DNA of 64,000 nucleotides from Aestuariimicrobium kwangyangense DSM 21549 (lineage in GTDB: Bacteria; Actinomycetota; Actinomycetes; Propionibacteriales; Propionibacteriaceae), in the NCBI RefSeq assembly GCF_000421525.1, contig NZ_ATXE01000002.1, positions 248,001-312,000 of the forward strand. The letters are read 5' to 3'. Made by a program: the position numbers and the translations under genes. The notes beneath the pieces are model-generated. The model was not told where the DNA came from. It ran no database searches and saw only the letters and a list, made by a program, of their open reading frames with translations. How positions within the stretch are numbered: position 1 is the stretch's first letter; each line of letters begins with the position of its first letter. Positions 15,289 through 23,983 of this stretch are shown piece after piece.

Positions 15289-17508
15289 TTACCTGACTCC
15301 CACATACTCTCCCAGTGCTTCCTCAGGCACGACCGGAGACGCCGCCTGCTCTGCCATCATCGCCACGGACGCCGCTGCTGACACCTGCAGTTCCGGCTCC
15401 ACACCCGTGTGCTGGATCAGGACCAACACGCTGTGACCGTCGAGCACCCGGCTTGAACCTGCCTTGAGCGGCGCTGCCGGTGAGTCGTCCGCTGCGGTGT
15501 CGGCCGCCACGTCCCAAGCCTCGGCGAACTCCGCCGGCGGCAGTGTCACCGCCACCGGGTCGGGCCGGCCGTTGAAGTAGAGCAACGCGTGGTCGTCGAT
15601 GATCGGGTTGCCGATGGCGTCCTTGCCGGCGATGCCATGACCGTTGAGGTACATGCCGATCACCCGGGCGCCCGGGGCTCCCCAGTCGCTGTCCTCCATC
15701 GGACGACCCTGCGGGTGCAGCCAGACGATGTCGTTGAGCCGCTGCTCATTCCCGACCCTGGCGACTGCGGCGCCGGTGAAGAAGCGCTTGCGCCGGAAGG
15801 TGGGGTGCTCCGCGCGGAGTCGCGCGACGGTGGCGGTGAACTGCGTCAGTGGCGCGTCGGCCTCGTCCCAGTGCACCCACGAGATCTCGGAGTCCTGCGC
15901 GTAGGTGTTGTTGTTCCCACCCTTGGTGCGTCCCACCTCATCGCCGTAGAGGATCATCGGCACTCCCTGACTGAGCAGCAGCGTCGCGATCAGGTTCCGC
16001 TGCTGCCGGGCCCGCGCGGCGAGGATGTCGGGGTCGGTGGTCGGCCCCTCCACGCCGTGGTTCCAGGACCTGTTGTGGCTCTCCCCGTCACGGTTGTCCT
16101 CGCCGTTGGCGTAGTTGTGCTTCTCGTTGTACGAGACGAGGTCGCGAAGGGTGAAGCCGTCGTGGGCGGTGACGAAGTTGACGCTGGCCACCGGGCGCCG
16201 TCCGGAGTGCTCGTACAGGTCGGCCGAGCCCGCGATCCGTGCGGCGAACTCACCCAGATTCGGCTCGCCGCGCCAGAAGTCGCGGATCGCGTCGCGGAAC
16301 TTGCCGTTCCACTCCGACCACTGCGGCGGGAAGTTGCCGACCTGGTACCCACCAGGGCCCACGTCCCACGGCTCGGCGATCAGCTTCACCTGGCTGATCA
16401 CCGGGTCCTGCTGCACGAGTTCGAAGAACACCGCCAGCCGGTCCACGTCATAGAACTCCCGGGCCAGCGCCGAGGCGAGGTCGAAGCGGAACCCGTCCAC
16501 GTGCATGTCCACCACCCAGTACCGCAGGGAGTCCATGATCAGCTGCAAGGAGTGGGGGTGCCCGACGTTGAGGGAGTTCCCGGTTCCCGTGTAGTCCATG
16601 TAGTACTGCTTCTGGTCATCGACCAGGCGGTAGTACGCCGGATTGTCGATGCCCCTGAAGCTCAGAGTTGGGCCCATGTGGTTGCCCTCCGCCGTGTGGT
16701 TGTAGACCACGTCGAGGATCACCTCGATACCGGCGGCGTGCAGGGTCTTGACCATGCCCTTGAACTCCTGCACCTGCGAGCCCGGGTCCTTGATCGAGGA
16801 GTACTCGGCGTGGGGGGCGAAGAAGGCCAAGGTGTTGTAGCCCCAGTAGTTCTTCAGACCACGCTCCACCAGGTGCGCGTCGTGGACGAACTGGTGAACC
16901 GGCATCAACTCGATCGCCGTCACCCCGAGGTCCTGCAGGTGCTTGACCACCGCCGGGTGCCCGATCCCCGCGTACGTGCCGCGCAGTTCCTCCGGAACCT
17001 CGGGATGCAGCCAGGTGATGCCCTTGACATGCGCCTCATAGATCAACGACTCGTTGTAGGGAATGTTGAGGACGCGGTCACCGGTCCAGTCGAAGAACGG
17101 GTTCACCACCACGCCCAGCATCATCCGGGCGGCGGAGTCCTCGTCGTTGCGGGAGTTCTCGTCGCCGAAGGTGTAGCCGAACAGGGACTGGTCCCAGGCG
17201 ATCTGCCCTTCGGTGGCCTTCGCGTACGGGTCGAGCAGCAGCTTGTTCGGGTTGCAGCGCAGCCCAGCGGCGGGGTTGAAGGGCCCATGCACCCGATAGC
17301 CGTACCTCTGCCCCGGGCCCACCTGCGGAAGGTAACCGTGCCAGACGTAGGCGTCGACCTCGGTCAACTCCACCCTGGTCTCGTTGCGATCCGCATCGAA
17401 CAGGCACAACTCGACCCGTTCGGCGACCTCACTGAACAGGGCGAAGTTCGTCCCCCTCCCGTCGTAGGTCGCACCGAGCGGGTAGGGCGATCCTGGCCAG
17501 ATCTGCAT
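15289..17508 (-). CDS. glgX: glycogen debranching enzyme GlgX
   Basis: GlgX hydrolyses alpha-1,6 branches of limit-dextrin glycogen in the cytoplasm. The 739 residues begin with a CBM48-like domain (1–120, PLGATYDGRGTNFALFS), followed by a GH13 barrel. Catalytic residues are D343 (FRFDLA), E379 (IAEPWD) and D450 (TAHDGFT); DVVYNHTAEG is at 266–275. The length fits the family. AGGAGGAGG lies just before ATG 17508. It is core metabolism embedded in the accessory block, so the island may be inserted on both sides of it or assembled around it. Confidence 0.93.
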   Translation of the reverse strand: MQIWPGSPYPLGATYDGRGTNFALFSEVAERVELCLFDADRNETRVELTEVDAYVWHGYLPQVGPGQRYGYRVHGPFNPAAGLRCNPNKLLLDPYAKATEGQIAWDQSLFGYTFGDENSRNDEDSAARMMLGVVVNPFFDWTGDRVLNIPYNESLIYEAHVKGITWLHPEVPEELRGTYAGIGHPAVVKHLQDLGVTAIELMPVHQFVHDAHLVERGLKNYWGYNTLAFFAPHAEYSSIKDPGSQVQEFKGMVKTLHAAGIEVILDVVYNHTAEGNHMGPTLSFRGIDNPAYYRLVDDQKQYYMDYTGTGNSLNVGHPHSLQLIMDSLRYWVVDMHVDGFRFDLASALAREFYDVDRLAVFFELVQQDPVISQVKLIAEPWDVGPGGYQVGNFPPQWSEWNGKFRDAIRDFWRGEPNLGEFAARIAGSADLYEHSGRRPVASVNFVTAHDGFTLRDLVSYNEKHNYANGEDNRDGESHNRSWNHGVEGPTTDPDILAARARQQRNLIATLLLSQGVPMILYGDEVGRTKGGNNNTYAQDSEISWVHWDEADAPLTQFTATVARLRAEHPTFRRKRFFTGAAVARVGNEQRLNDIVWLHPQGRPMEDSDWGAPGARVIGMYLNGHGIAGKDAIGNPIIDDHALLYFNGRPDPVAVTLPPAEFAEAWDVAADTAADDSPAAPLKAGSSRVLDGHSVLVLIQHTGVEPELQVSAAASVAMMAEQAASPVVPEEALGEYVGVR

Positions 17509-17746
17509 CCGGTCCTCCTCCTGAGTTGGAACGCCAGACTATCGACCGTGCTCCCTCCGGGAGTCGTGCGCGGCCGACCCCCAGCCCGAGGACCCGGAAG
17601 CGCACGTCACCACGCGCGATGCCTGCTCCGACAACTGGTCCGTCCGACCGAGTGCGTGCGAGAACCATCCGTGCGGCGTCGAGGCGAGGCTTGTGCGCAG
17701 GGTCCTGTTCGCCGGAAGCCTTGAGGGCGGGTCTGGGCGGCGGGCA
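17509..17746. other. intergenic, nothing recognised
   Basis: It contains the glgX ribosome-binding site at its left end. Otherwise no feature was identified. Confidence 0.3.
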
Positions 17747-18250
17747 TCAGCAGTGCATGGTGAGGTGCCGAGGGCCCAAGGGGGTTGACAAGTCGACGGA
17801 GTAAGCCGACCCGCCCATCCGACGCAGTCTGATGGTGGTGATGCTCGTACCCAGACTCTCTTGATCACTGCACGGTGTCATCCGGAGGGAGTTGCGCTGT
17901 GCCAGGACGAGATGGGAGTCCATGAAGCCACTCACTTCCAGCGCGTAGACACCATCGTCCATGAGGGCGATCTCATAGTTGGAGGAAGAAACCGGATAGA
18001 TCAGCAGGGCCGCCAAGGCTCCCACGACAGTGATGGAGGCGGTCAGGCGCTTCCACTTGGAAGCGTGGCGTGACAGCAGAGCCGTCAACGTGCTGCACGC
18101 TACTGTGCCGCAGAACACCGGGAAGAAACTGTTCGGGATCTCCTGTCTCCACTCCATCACGAGCCTCGCTGCGAGGACGAGGGCCGTGATCATCACGAGG
18201 GCAATGACTGCCTCGCCGGCCATCCTTCGGCTGACTGGTCGCGTCACCAT
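17747..18250 (-). CDS. membrane protein with C-terminal strand-rich domain
   Basis: I chose ATG 18250 (MVTRPVSRRM), with GGAGG at 9 bases; 167 residues. Three hydrophobic segments at about 10–30, 40–56 and 70–88 precede a strand-rich domain (NYEIALMDDGVYALEVSGF). It resembles the membrane/PH-like proteins at 9555 and 14635. Unknown function; probable part of the immunity island. Confidence 0.5.
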   Translation of the reverse strand: MVTRPVSRRMAGEAVIALVMITALVLAARLVMEWRQEIPNSFFPVFCGTVACSTLTALLSRHASKWKRLTASITVVGALAALLIYPVSSSNYEIALMDDGVYALEVSGFMDSHLVLAQRNSLRMTPCSDQESLGTSITTIRLRRMGGSAYSVDLSTPLGPRHLTMHC

Positions 18251-18281
18251 CCCGTCGAAGTCCTCCCTACAGAGCAACTGC

Positions 18282-18635
18282 CTAGAGCGCTCCGGCGCGC
18301 GCAGTCGAACCTAGTCTCTTCGGCCGGCGCCAAGCTCGCCACGTGCTTGGAAGTATCCAACCAATCATGACGATGACCACGAAGCCCGCGATCGCCAAGG
18401 CAGTCGCACTGGGTGCGTACAAGCCTCGGATCCAACCCCAGTATTCCATGGGGGTCATGGACTCATTCGGGTTGCGGTTGCGGACAGGCTGGACCATGTC
18501 TGCAGCCGCTTTGCTGTCAGTGAGCATCCAAGGCAGCCAGAGGAGGAAGGCCCCGGCCCAGCCCGCGGCGCACGCCACTGCAGCCCACCGCAGGAGTCGC
18601 CACGCGCCAGCGACGAAGCCAGCCCTTGTGATCAT
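18282..18635 (-). CDS. two-span membrane protein
   Basis: I chose ATG 18635 (MITRAGFVAG), with GAGGAG upstream; 117 residues. A hydrophobic segment at about 12–32 and another at about 78–98 enclose a ~45-residue loop that is probably outside the membrane. A basic Arg-rich tail follows. The leader DNA weakly resembles repeat A (18637–18706). Unknown family. Confidence 0.45.
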   Translation of the reverse strand: MITRAGFVAGAWRLLRWAAVACAAGWAGAFLLWLPWMLTDSKAAADMVQPVRNRNPNESMTPMEYWGWIRGLYAPSATALAIAGFVVIVMIGWILPSTWRAWRRPKRLGSTARAGAL

Positions 18636-18700
18636 CTCTCGTCCACTCCTCGTCGCATGATCCTCTCGCTCCTTCATCTCGAACAGCCGTCCGGACCCGC

Positions 18701-18994
18701 TCAGGCGCCGGGGAAAAGGGTGAGGATGCAGGCCGCAAGGGTCGCGAGGATCAGGCCGATGATCGGGATCCCTACGGCGCCGTATCCCACGCGCTCACCG
18801 CGGCGATGGGCGGCGGCCAGCCGGGCGCTCCCGGCGACAGCCATCAGAACACAGAGAGCGCCCACCGACCACATCAACCAGCCGAGCACGGCGGCGATCC
18901 GGTCGGAGCCTGGTGGTGCGGTCGGTCTCGGGCCAGGCAGACCGTCCATCGGCAGCTCGAGCAGAATCTGCACGAACTGGGCGACGAGGTGCAC
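18701..18994 (-). CDS. small two-span membrane protein
   Basis: The product has 97 residues. A short amphipathic start, a Pro-rich linker, and hydrophobic segments at about 34–54 and 75–94 flank a basic loop (AAHRRGERVGYG). The layout resembles small membrane proteins of actinobacterial conjugative elements, but no other transfer gene is visible. The family call is therefore not made. Confidence 0.4.
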   Translation of the reverse strand: MHLVAQFVQILLELPMDGLPGPRPTAPPGSDRIAAVLGWLMWSVGALCVLMAVAGSARLAAAHRRGERVGYGAVGIPIIGLILATLAACILTLFPGA

Positions 18995-19153
18995 GTCAAT
19001 TCCCTTCCAAGCGCCTTCGGTTGGCCATCAGTTCCGGCCGGGGGCACTTCGCTCGTCGTCATGAGGCCACGCCCATGCTTTCATCGCTGGGGTGCATCAC
19101 CCCAACGGTGCGCGAGTGCGCCTGCCGCTGGTGTCGGCTGCAAGGATGCGTGC

Positions 19154-19951
19154 ATGACTCTCGGACACCTGATGGCGATCGCAGGGATGGTTCTCTACGG
19201 CGTGGCGAGCGTGCTCCAAGCCGCCGGGGCCCGACGAGCCTCCGGGCCGTCCGTGATGGCGCAACCCCTGTACCTCGTCGGCCTTGCCTGTGACGGGCTG
19301 GCCTGGCTGGCGTCACTGGTGGCGCTCGCCTGGCTCCCCCTCTTCGTCGTCCAGGCCGTCCTCGCTGCCTCGCTCGCCGTCACGGTGCTGCTCGCCGTGC
19401 CCGTCCTGCGCATCCGGCCGAGCCGGGGCCAGCTCGCCGCCATAGCGGTGGTCACCCTGGGCCTGGTCGTGGTGTCCGCGTCCGCCGGTGACGAAGCGCC
19501 CGCCTCCCCTCCCCCAGCGTTCACGTGGGCCCTGCTGGGGGCGACCGTGCTGCTCCTGGCCGCTGCAGCGGTCTCCTATGGCCGGGGCCACCCAGCGCTG
19601 TTGGGGCTGGTGGCCGGACTGCTGTTCTCTGTCTCGGCACTGGGTGCCCGAGCGGAGCACCTGGGAGAGCACGGTGTGCTCGATGCGCTGCGCCACGGGC
19701 TGACCTGGCTCGTCGTGGTCGCCGGTGTCGCGGGGGCGCTGATGTACGCCCGCGCCCTTGAGCGCGGCGCGGTGGGCACCGTGACCGCCGTGTTGTGGGT
19801 CGCGGAGGTCGTCGTGCCCGCGGCCGTGGGGTTGCTGTGGTTGCACGACCAGGTGCGCGCCGGGTGGTGGGCCCCGGCGCTGCTCGGGCTTGCCGCCTGC
19901 ATCGGCGGTTGCATCGTCCTGGCCCGTGCCCCCGCCAACGCCGAGGCCTGA
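19154..19951 (+). CDS. DMT-superfamily-like membrane transporter
   Basis: I chose ATG 19154 (MTLGHLMAIA), because the longer open frame upstream is non-protein-like. The 265 residues form about nine hydrophobic helices. They show the duplicated five-helix plan of EamA/DUF-type transporters, for example AIAGMVLYGVASVLQAAGA and AVLWVAEVVVPAAVGLLWL. The substrate is unknown. This is the first plus-strand gene after the accessory block and marks the return to high-GC sequence. Confidence 0.7.
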   Translation: MTLGHLMAIAGMVLYGVASVLQAAGARRASGPSVMAQPLYLVGLACDGLAWLASLVALAWLPLFVVQAVLAASLAVTVLLAVPVLRIRPSRGQLAAIAVVTLGLVVVSASAGDEAPASPPPAFTWALLGATVLLLAAAAVSYGRGHPALLGLVAGLLFSVSALGARAEHLGEHGVLDALRHGLTWLVVVAGVAGALMYARALERGAVGTVTAVLWVAEVVVPAAVGLLWLHDQVRAGWWAPALLGLAACIGGCIVLARAPANAEA

Positions 19952-19979
19952 CTTCGTCCGACCAAATCCTCCCAATCGC

Positions 19980-20013
19980 TTGACGCGAGCGTTAATCCAA
20001 GCTTTGGATTAAC
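19980..20013 (+). promoter_or_regulatory. GH76 promoter and palindromic operator
   Basis: TTGACG at 19980–19985 is a good -35. A 23-bp perfect dyad lies at 19991–20013: GTTAATCCAA, a 3-base centre, then TTGGATTAAC. It covers the spacer and -10 area, so a repressor bound here would block transcription of the GH76 gene. The GTG start follows 31 bases later with AAGGGAG. Confidence 0.6.
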
Positions 20014-20044
20014 TCACTGTCACGAACGATCAAGGGAGATTCAC

Positions 20045-21289
20045 GTGCAGAAGCCCCCCAACCCCTCCAATCCCGCCAGCCCTTCCATGCTCACCAGTCG
20101 TCGAACGCTCGGCCGCGCCGCCGGCATCGCCGGTCTCGCAGCGATGGGCCTGTCCGCACCCATGACCGCCCACGCCAAGCCCGCCCCTCCGGCCACCACC
20201 CCCTCCCCCGTGTGGGGGCTGCGGGCAGCGCAGACCTGGGACCTCGTCCAGAAGTACTTCGCCACCCACGACGGCAGCCAGCTCTTCCGGGAGCGATTCC
20301 CCTTCGAGGGCTCGCACGACAACCCCTACTCCTACGAGTGGCCCTTCTCGCAGGCGCACGGGGCCGCCCTCGACCTCACCGGCATGACCGGTGCCGGTCA
20401 CCGGTTCGACCAGGCATTGGCCGACTGCCGCACCGGTCAGTCCCGGTACTGGAGCCAGTCCGGATCGACGGGCCTGCCGGGCCACGCCTCGTACCCGATG
20501 CCACCGTGGGGGTGGGGCGGTGACTTCTTCTACGACGACAACGAATGGGTCGGCCTGATCGACGTGCAGCGCCACCTCATGCAGGGTGGGGCCTCGTCCG
20601 ATCTCGACGAGGCGAAGGCCATCTTCGACCTGGTGGTCAGCGGGTGGGACGACGACCCGACCCACCCCTCCCCCGGAGGTGTCTTCTGGACCCAGGCGAA
20701 CTGGAGCTCCGACCGCAACACCGTCTCGAACATGCCCGGGGCAGAACTGGGTCTTCGCCTGCACCTGCTGACCGGCGAGCAGTCGTACCTCGACTGGTCG
20801 CTGCGCATGTACGAGTGGACGAACTCCACCCTGCAGCGTGCCGACGGCCTCTACCACGACAACATCAAGCTGTCGGGCGACATCGACCGCACCATCTGGA
20901 GTTACAACCAGGGCGTCCCGATCGGCGTCAACACGCTGCTGTACCTGGCCACCGGTGAGCGCAAGTACGTGGACGAGGCCCAGCGGATCGCCGACGCGGC
21001 GGAAGCCTTCTACGCCGGCGGTGCGCTGGAGAAGCAACCGCCGTTCTTCAACTCCATCTACTTCAAGAACCTGCTGCTGCTGGCCTCCGTCACCGGGCGC
21101 GTCGATGCGGCGGTTCGGATGGGTGAGTACGCGACGTGGGCGTGGCAGCAGCGCCGCGACCCCGAGACCGGCCTGTTCTACTTCCCCAACGACGACCCGA
21201 CCAGGGCCGAGCTGATCGAGAACGCCGCCATGGTGCAGATCATGGCCGTGCTCGCGTGGCCGCAGCGTGACTGGGGCAAGCTCTACTGA
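20045..21289 (+). CDS. secreted GH76 alpha-1,6-mannanase-like enzyme
   Basis: GH76 enzymes cleave alpha-1,6-mannose backbones of fungal or host mannans, and actinobacterial homologues may act on lipomannan. The 414 residues begin with a Tat-like signal (SRRTLGR at 18–24, hydrophobic run to about 45). The paired catalytic Asp residues are at D164–D165 in FFYDDNEWVG. Further (alpha/alpha) barrel features are YSYEWPFSQ, WSYNQGVPIGVN and YFKNLLLLA. The start is GTG 20045. Expression is probably controlled by the palindrome at 19991. Confidence 0.88.
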   Translation: MQKPPNPSNPASPSMLTSRRTLGRAAGIAGLAAMGLSAPMTAHAKPAPPATTPSPVWGLRAAQTWDLVQKYFATHDGSQLFRERFPFEGSHDNPYSYEWPFSQAHGAALDLTGMTGAGHRFDQALADCRTGQSRYWSQSGSTGLPGHASYPMPPWGWGGDFFYDDNEWVGLIDVQRHLMQGGASSDLDEAKAIFDLVVSGWDDDPTHPSPGGVFWTQANWSSDRNTVSNMPGAELGLRLHLLTGEQSYLDWSLRMYEWTNSTLQRADGLYHDNIKLSGDIDRTIWSYNQGVPIGVNTLLYLATGERKYVDEAQRIADAAEAFYAGGALEKQPPFFNSIYFKNLLLLASVTGRVDAAVRMGEYATWAWQQRRDPETGLFYFPNDDPTRAELIENAAMVQIMAVLAWPQRDWGKLY

Positions 21290-21329
21290 GATCGGTGGGC
21301 GTCGGCCAGATGCCCGGTAGCCTCCGAGC

Positions 21330-21851
21330 ATGGATGCTTTCGCAGTTCTGGCCGACGCCGCCCATCGTCCCGTCGACTCCGCCAACGCCCTCGTGCGCGG
21401 GCTCGACCTGGACGCGCTGCACGCCCGTCCCGACGGCAAGGGCAACAGCATCGCCTGGTTGATCTGGCATGCCGGCAGACAACTCGACTCCCAGGTGGCT
21501 GAGCTGACCGGACGCGAGCAGGTGTGGCACACCGGCGACTGGGCGAGGCGCACGGGCATCCACCGCGACGACCAGGAGTCCGGCTTCGGTGACGACGACG
21601 GCGACGTGGAATCGCTGCGAGTGAGCGACCCCTCGGTGCTGCCCGCCTACCTGTCGGACGCGGTCGCCAGCCTGCTGCACCATCTGGACGAAATCGACGA
21701 ATCCGCCTTGGACGACGTCGTCGACACTCGCTGGGACCCTCCCGTGACCCGAGGGGTGCGTCTGGTCAGCGTGATCGACGATGCGGTGGCCCATGTGGCG
21801 CAGGCCCAGTACGTCCGCGGGATCGTGGCCGACTGGAGCATCGGGTACTGA
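21330..21851 (+). CDS. DinB-like DUF664 protein
   Basis: The 173-residue four-helix DinB/DUF664 protein contains NSIAWLIWHAGRQLD and the late motif DDAVAHVAQAQYVRGI. The conserved His residues usually bind a metal. In actinobacteria such proteins are often mycothiol-dependent transferases or maleylpyruvate-isomerase-like enzymes. The substrate cannot be inferred. The gene stands alone after the GH76 gene. Confidence 0.75.
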   Translation: MDAFAVLADAAHRPVDSANALVRGLDLDALHARPDGKGNSIAWLIWHAGRQLDSQVAELTGREQVWHTGDWARRTGIHRDDQESGFGDDDGDVESLRVSDPSVLPAYLSDAVASLLHHLDEIDESALDDVVDTRWDPPVTRGVRLVSVIDDAVAHVAQAQYVRGIVADWSIGY

Positions 21852-21902
21852 CGCCGGGCCGTGCGCACCGACGGCAGGTGAGGGTCCGCCGCCATCTGAC
21901 GA

Positions 21903-21919
21903 TATGATGAGTTCATCAT
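21903..21919 (+). promoter_or_regulatory. arsR promoter with operator over the start codon
   Basis: TATGAT (21903–21908) is a near-consensus -10. A 16-bp perfect dyad ATGATGA-GT-TCATCAT (21904–21919) covers it and the ATG at 21918. The start codon is only 9 bases beyond the -10, so the transcript is probably leaderless. The operator position indicates autorepression by the encoded ArsR protein. Confidence 0.6.
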
Positions 21920-22280
21920 GCCGCAATCCTGGACCGCCCGACCCCTGTACGAGGTGAAGGCCGGCCTGTTCCAAGGCCTCACGCACCCGTACCGCATCCT
22001 CATCCTCGAACTGCTCGCCGACGACGAGGAACACACCGTCTCCGAACTCGGTCTCCACACCCAGCTCGAGGCCTCCCACCTGAGCCAGCACCTGGCCGTG
22101 CTGCGCAAGAACCGCCTCGTCGTCTCCGAACGGCGTGGCAGCCACGTGTTCTACCGACAGTTCTCCCCCGCCGTCGCCGAACTGCTCACCGTCGCCCGCA
22201 GACTGCTGAAGGACCTGGCCGCCGATGCCAGCCTGCAGTGGGACGAGGTCGCATCGCTGCCCGAGATCCCCAGCCGATGA
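21918..22280 (+). CDS. ArsR-family repressor
   Basis: The 120 residues form a winged HTH: the helix FQGLTHPYRILILELLADDE, recognition region LEASHLSQHLAVLRKNRLVV, and wing SERRGSHVFYRQ. There are no Cys clusters, so a classical metal site is not visible. The stop overlaps the sulP ATG (ATGA), so it very likely controls that transporter together with itself. Confidence 0.85.
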   Translation: MPQSWTARPLYEVKAGLFQGLTHPYRILILELLADDEEHTVSELGLHTQLEASHLSQHLAVLRKNRLVVSERRGSHVFYRQFSPAVAELLTVARRLLKDLAADASLQWDEVASLPEIPSR

Positions 22281-23971
22281 CGACGACGGACTCGTCCCCC
22301 GGGTCGCCTCTGGCCTGGGCCAGGCAGGTGGTCGGACTCCTGCCCGCCGTGTCGGATTATCGCGACCTGCGCACCACGTGGCGGGGGGACGTTCTCGGTG
22401 GCATCACCGTCGGCGTGGTCGCGCTGCCGCTGGCGCTGGGGTTCGGGGTCAGCTCCGGAGTCAGCGCCGAGGCTGGTCTGGTCACCGCCATCGTGGCGGG
22501 GCTGCTGGCCGCCGTCTTCGGCGGCTCGAACGTGCAGGTGTCGGGCCCCACCGGGGCCATGGTCGTGGTGCTGCTGCCGATCGTGGCTCAGTACGGCGCC
22601 GGTACCGTCGCCACCGTCAGCATCATTGCCGGCCTGTTCACCCTGATCGCGGGCGCGCTGCGGCTGGGCCGGGCCGTCTCGTTCATCCCGTGGCCCGTCA
22701 TCGAGGGCTTCACCCTCGGCATCGCGCTGATCATCTTCCTGCAGCAGGTGCCCCTGCTGACCTCGGGGCATCGGGTCGCTGCCGGCGCACACAGTTCCAA
22801 TGCCCTGATCGCCGCCGGCCAGTCCTTGGCGCAGGCGGACTGGTCGTACCTGCTGTGGGCGGCCGGGGCTGCGGCGGTGGTCGCGCTCTGCATGCTGGTG
22901 GCACCGCGGGTCTACCGGGCCGTGCCCGGATCGTTGGTCGGCATCGTGGTGGTCGCGGGGCTGGCCGCCGTCGTGCCCAACCCGCTGGCCGTGATCGGCA
23001 CCCTGCCGCACTCGCTGCCGGTGCCCGGGCTGCCCACGATCGACCCGTCGACCCTGGGTCACCTCGTCGCGCCGGCGCTCACCGTGGCCGCGCTGGCCGC
23101 GATCGAGTCGTTGTTGTCGGCGCGGGTCGCTGCGTCCCTCGACGACACCGGTCCCTACGACCCGGACCGCGAACTGGTCGGTCAGGGCGTGGCCTCCATC
23201 GGCGCCGGACTGTTCGGCGGCATGCCCTCGACGGGCGCCATCGCACGCACCGCCGTCAACGTCCGGTCGGGCGGACGATCGCGCCTGGCCGCCATCATCC
23301 ACGCCTCCGTGCTGCTGCTGATCGTGCTCGTCGCCGCCGGTCCTGTGGGCCGGATCCCGCTGGCCGCACTCGGGGGCATCCTGATGGTCACGGCGGTGCG
23401 CATGGTGCACGCCGCGACGGTGCGCTCCATCCTGGGATCGACCAGGGGCGACGCCATCAGCTTCATCGTCACGGCTGTGGTCACCGTGTCGTTCGACCTG
23501 ATCGTGGCGGTCGCGGTCGGGGTGGTCGTGATCGGCATCGTGGCGATCAGGAACATGGCCCGGGCCACCGGTGTGAGTCGCGAGGACCTGCCCGGTCAAC
23601 CTCGCCCGGGGGACGAGCGGATCGCGACCCTGCGCCTGGACGGCCCACTCATCTTCGCCTCGTCCGACCGGGTCTTCGAGACGGTGACGAGCATCGAGCA
23701 CGTCAGCGTCGTGATCCTGCGGATGTCGCAACTCGAACTGATCGATGCCAGTGGTGCCCGCGTGCTGACCGAGATCGTGCGCGCCCTGGAGCGCCGGGGC
23801 ATCACGGTGCTGATCAAGGGGGTGCAGGAAGGCCACGAGCAGTTGTTCCAGAGCGTCGGCGTGCTGGCCTCGCTGCGGCACCACGAACACCTGTACACGA
23901 CGATGGACGAGGCCGTCGCGCACGCCCGCAGCCACGTGGCCCGGGCCTCGTCCGCGGTGGGAATCGGCTGA
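22277..23971 (+). CDS. SulP-family anion transporter with STAS domain
   Basis: I chose ATG 22277, overlapping the arsR stop; 564 residues. About 11–14 hydrophobic helices fill 30–420. The SulP signature region is GGITVGVVALPLALGFGV near 40 and LAAVFGGSNVQVSGPTGAMVVVL near 80. A STAS domain lies at about 445–545 (VVILRMSQLELIDASGARVL). The family moves sulfate, bicarbonate or dicarboxylates. Coupling to an ArsR-type repressor suggests regulated uptake, but the substrate is unknown. Confidence 0.88.
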   Translation: MTTTDSSPGSPLAWARQVVGLLPAVSDYRDLRTTWRGDVLGGITVGVVALPLALGFGVSSGVSAEAGLVTAIVAGLLAAVFGGSNVQVSGPTGAMVVVLLPIVAQYGAGTVATVSIIAGLFTLIAGALRLGRAVSFIPWPVIEGFTLGIALIIFLQQVPLLTSGHRVAAGAHSSNALIAAGQSLAQADWSYLLWAAGAAAVVALCMLVAPRVYRAVPGSLVGIVVVAGLAAVVPNPLAVIGTLPHSLPVPGLPTIDPSTLGHLVAPALTVAALAAIESLLSARVAASLDDTGPYDPDRELVGQGVASIGAGLFGGMPSTGAIARTAVNVRSGGRSRLAAIIHASVLLLIVLVAAGPVGRIPLAALGGILMVTAVRMVHAATVRSILGSTRGDAISFIVTAVVTVSFDLIVAVAVGVVVIGIVAIRNMARATGVSREDLPGQPRPGDERIATLRLDGPLIFASSDRVFETVTSIEHVSVVILRMSQLELIDASGARVLTEIVRALERRGITVLIKGVQEGHEQLFQSVGVLASLRHHEHLYTTMDEAVAHARSHVARASSAVGIG

Positions 23972-23983
23972 CGCCGCTCGCGC

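Noticed and set aside
15589-17724. 711-codon plus-strand frame opposite glgX
   Set aside because: It is the mirror of a gene with GH13 catalytic motifs. It has no domain pattern and is Val/His/Gly-biased.
22151-23935. 594-codon minus-strand frame opposite sulP
   Set aside because: Gly/Arg/Asp/His-rich antisense product. SulP and STAS motifs are on the other strand.
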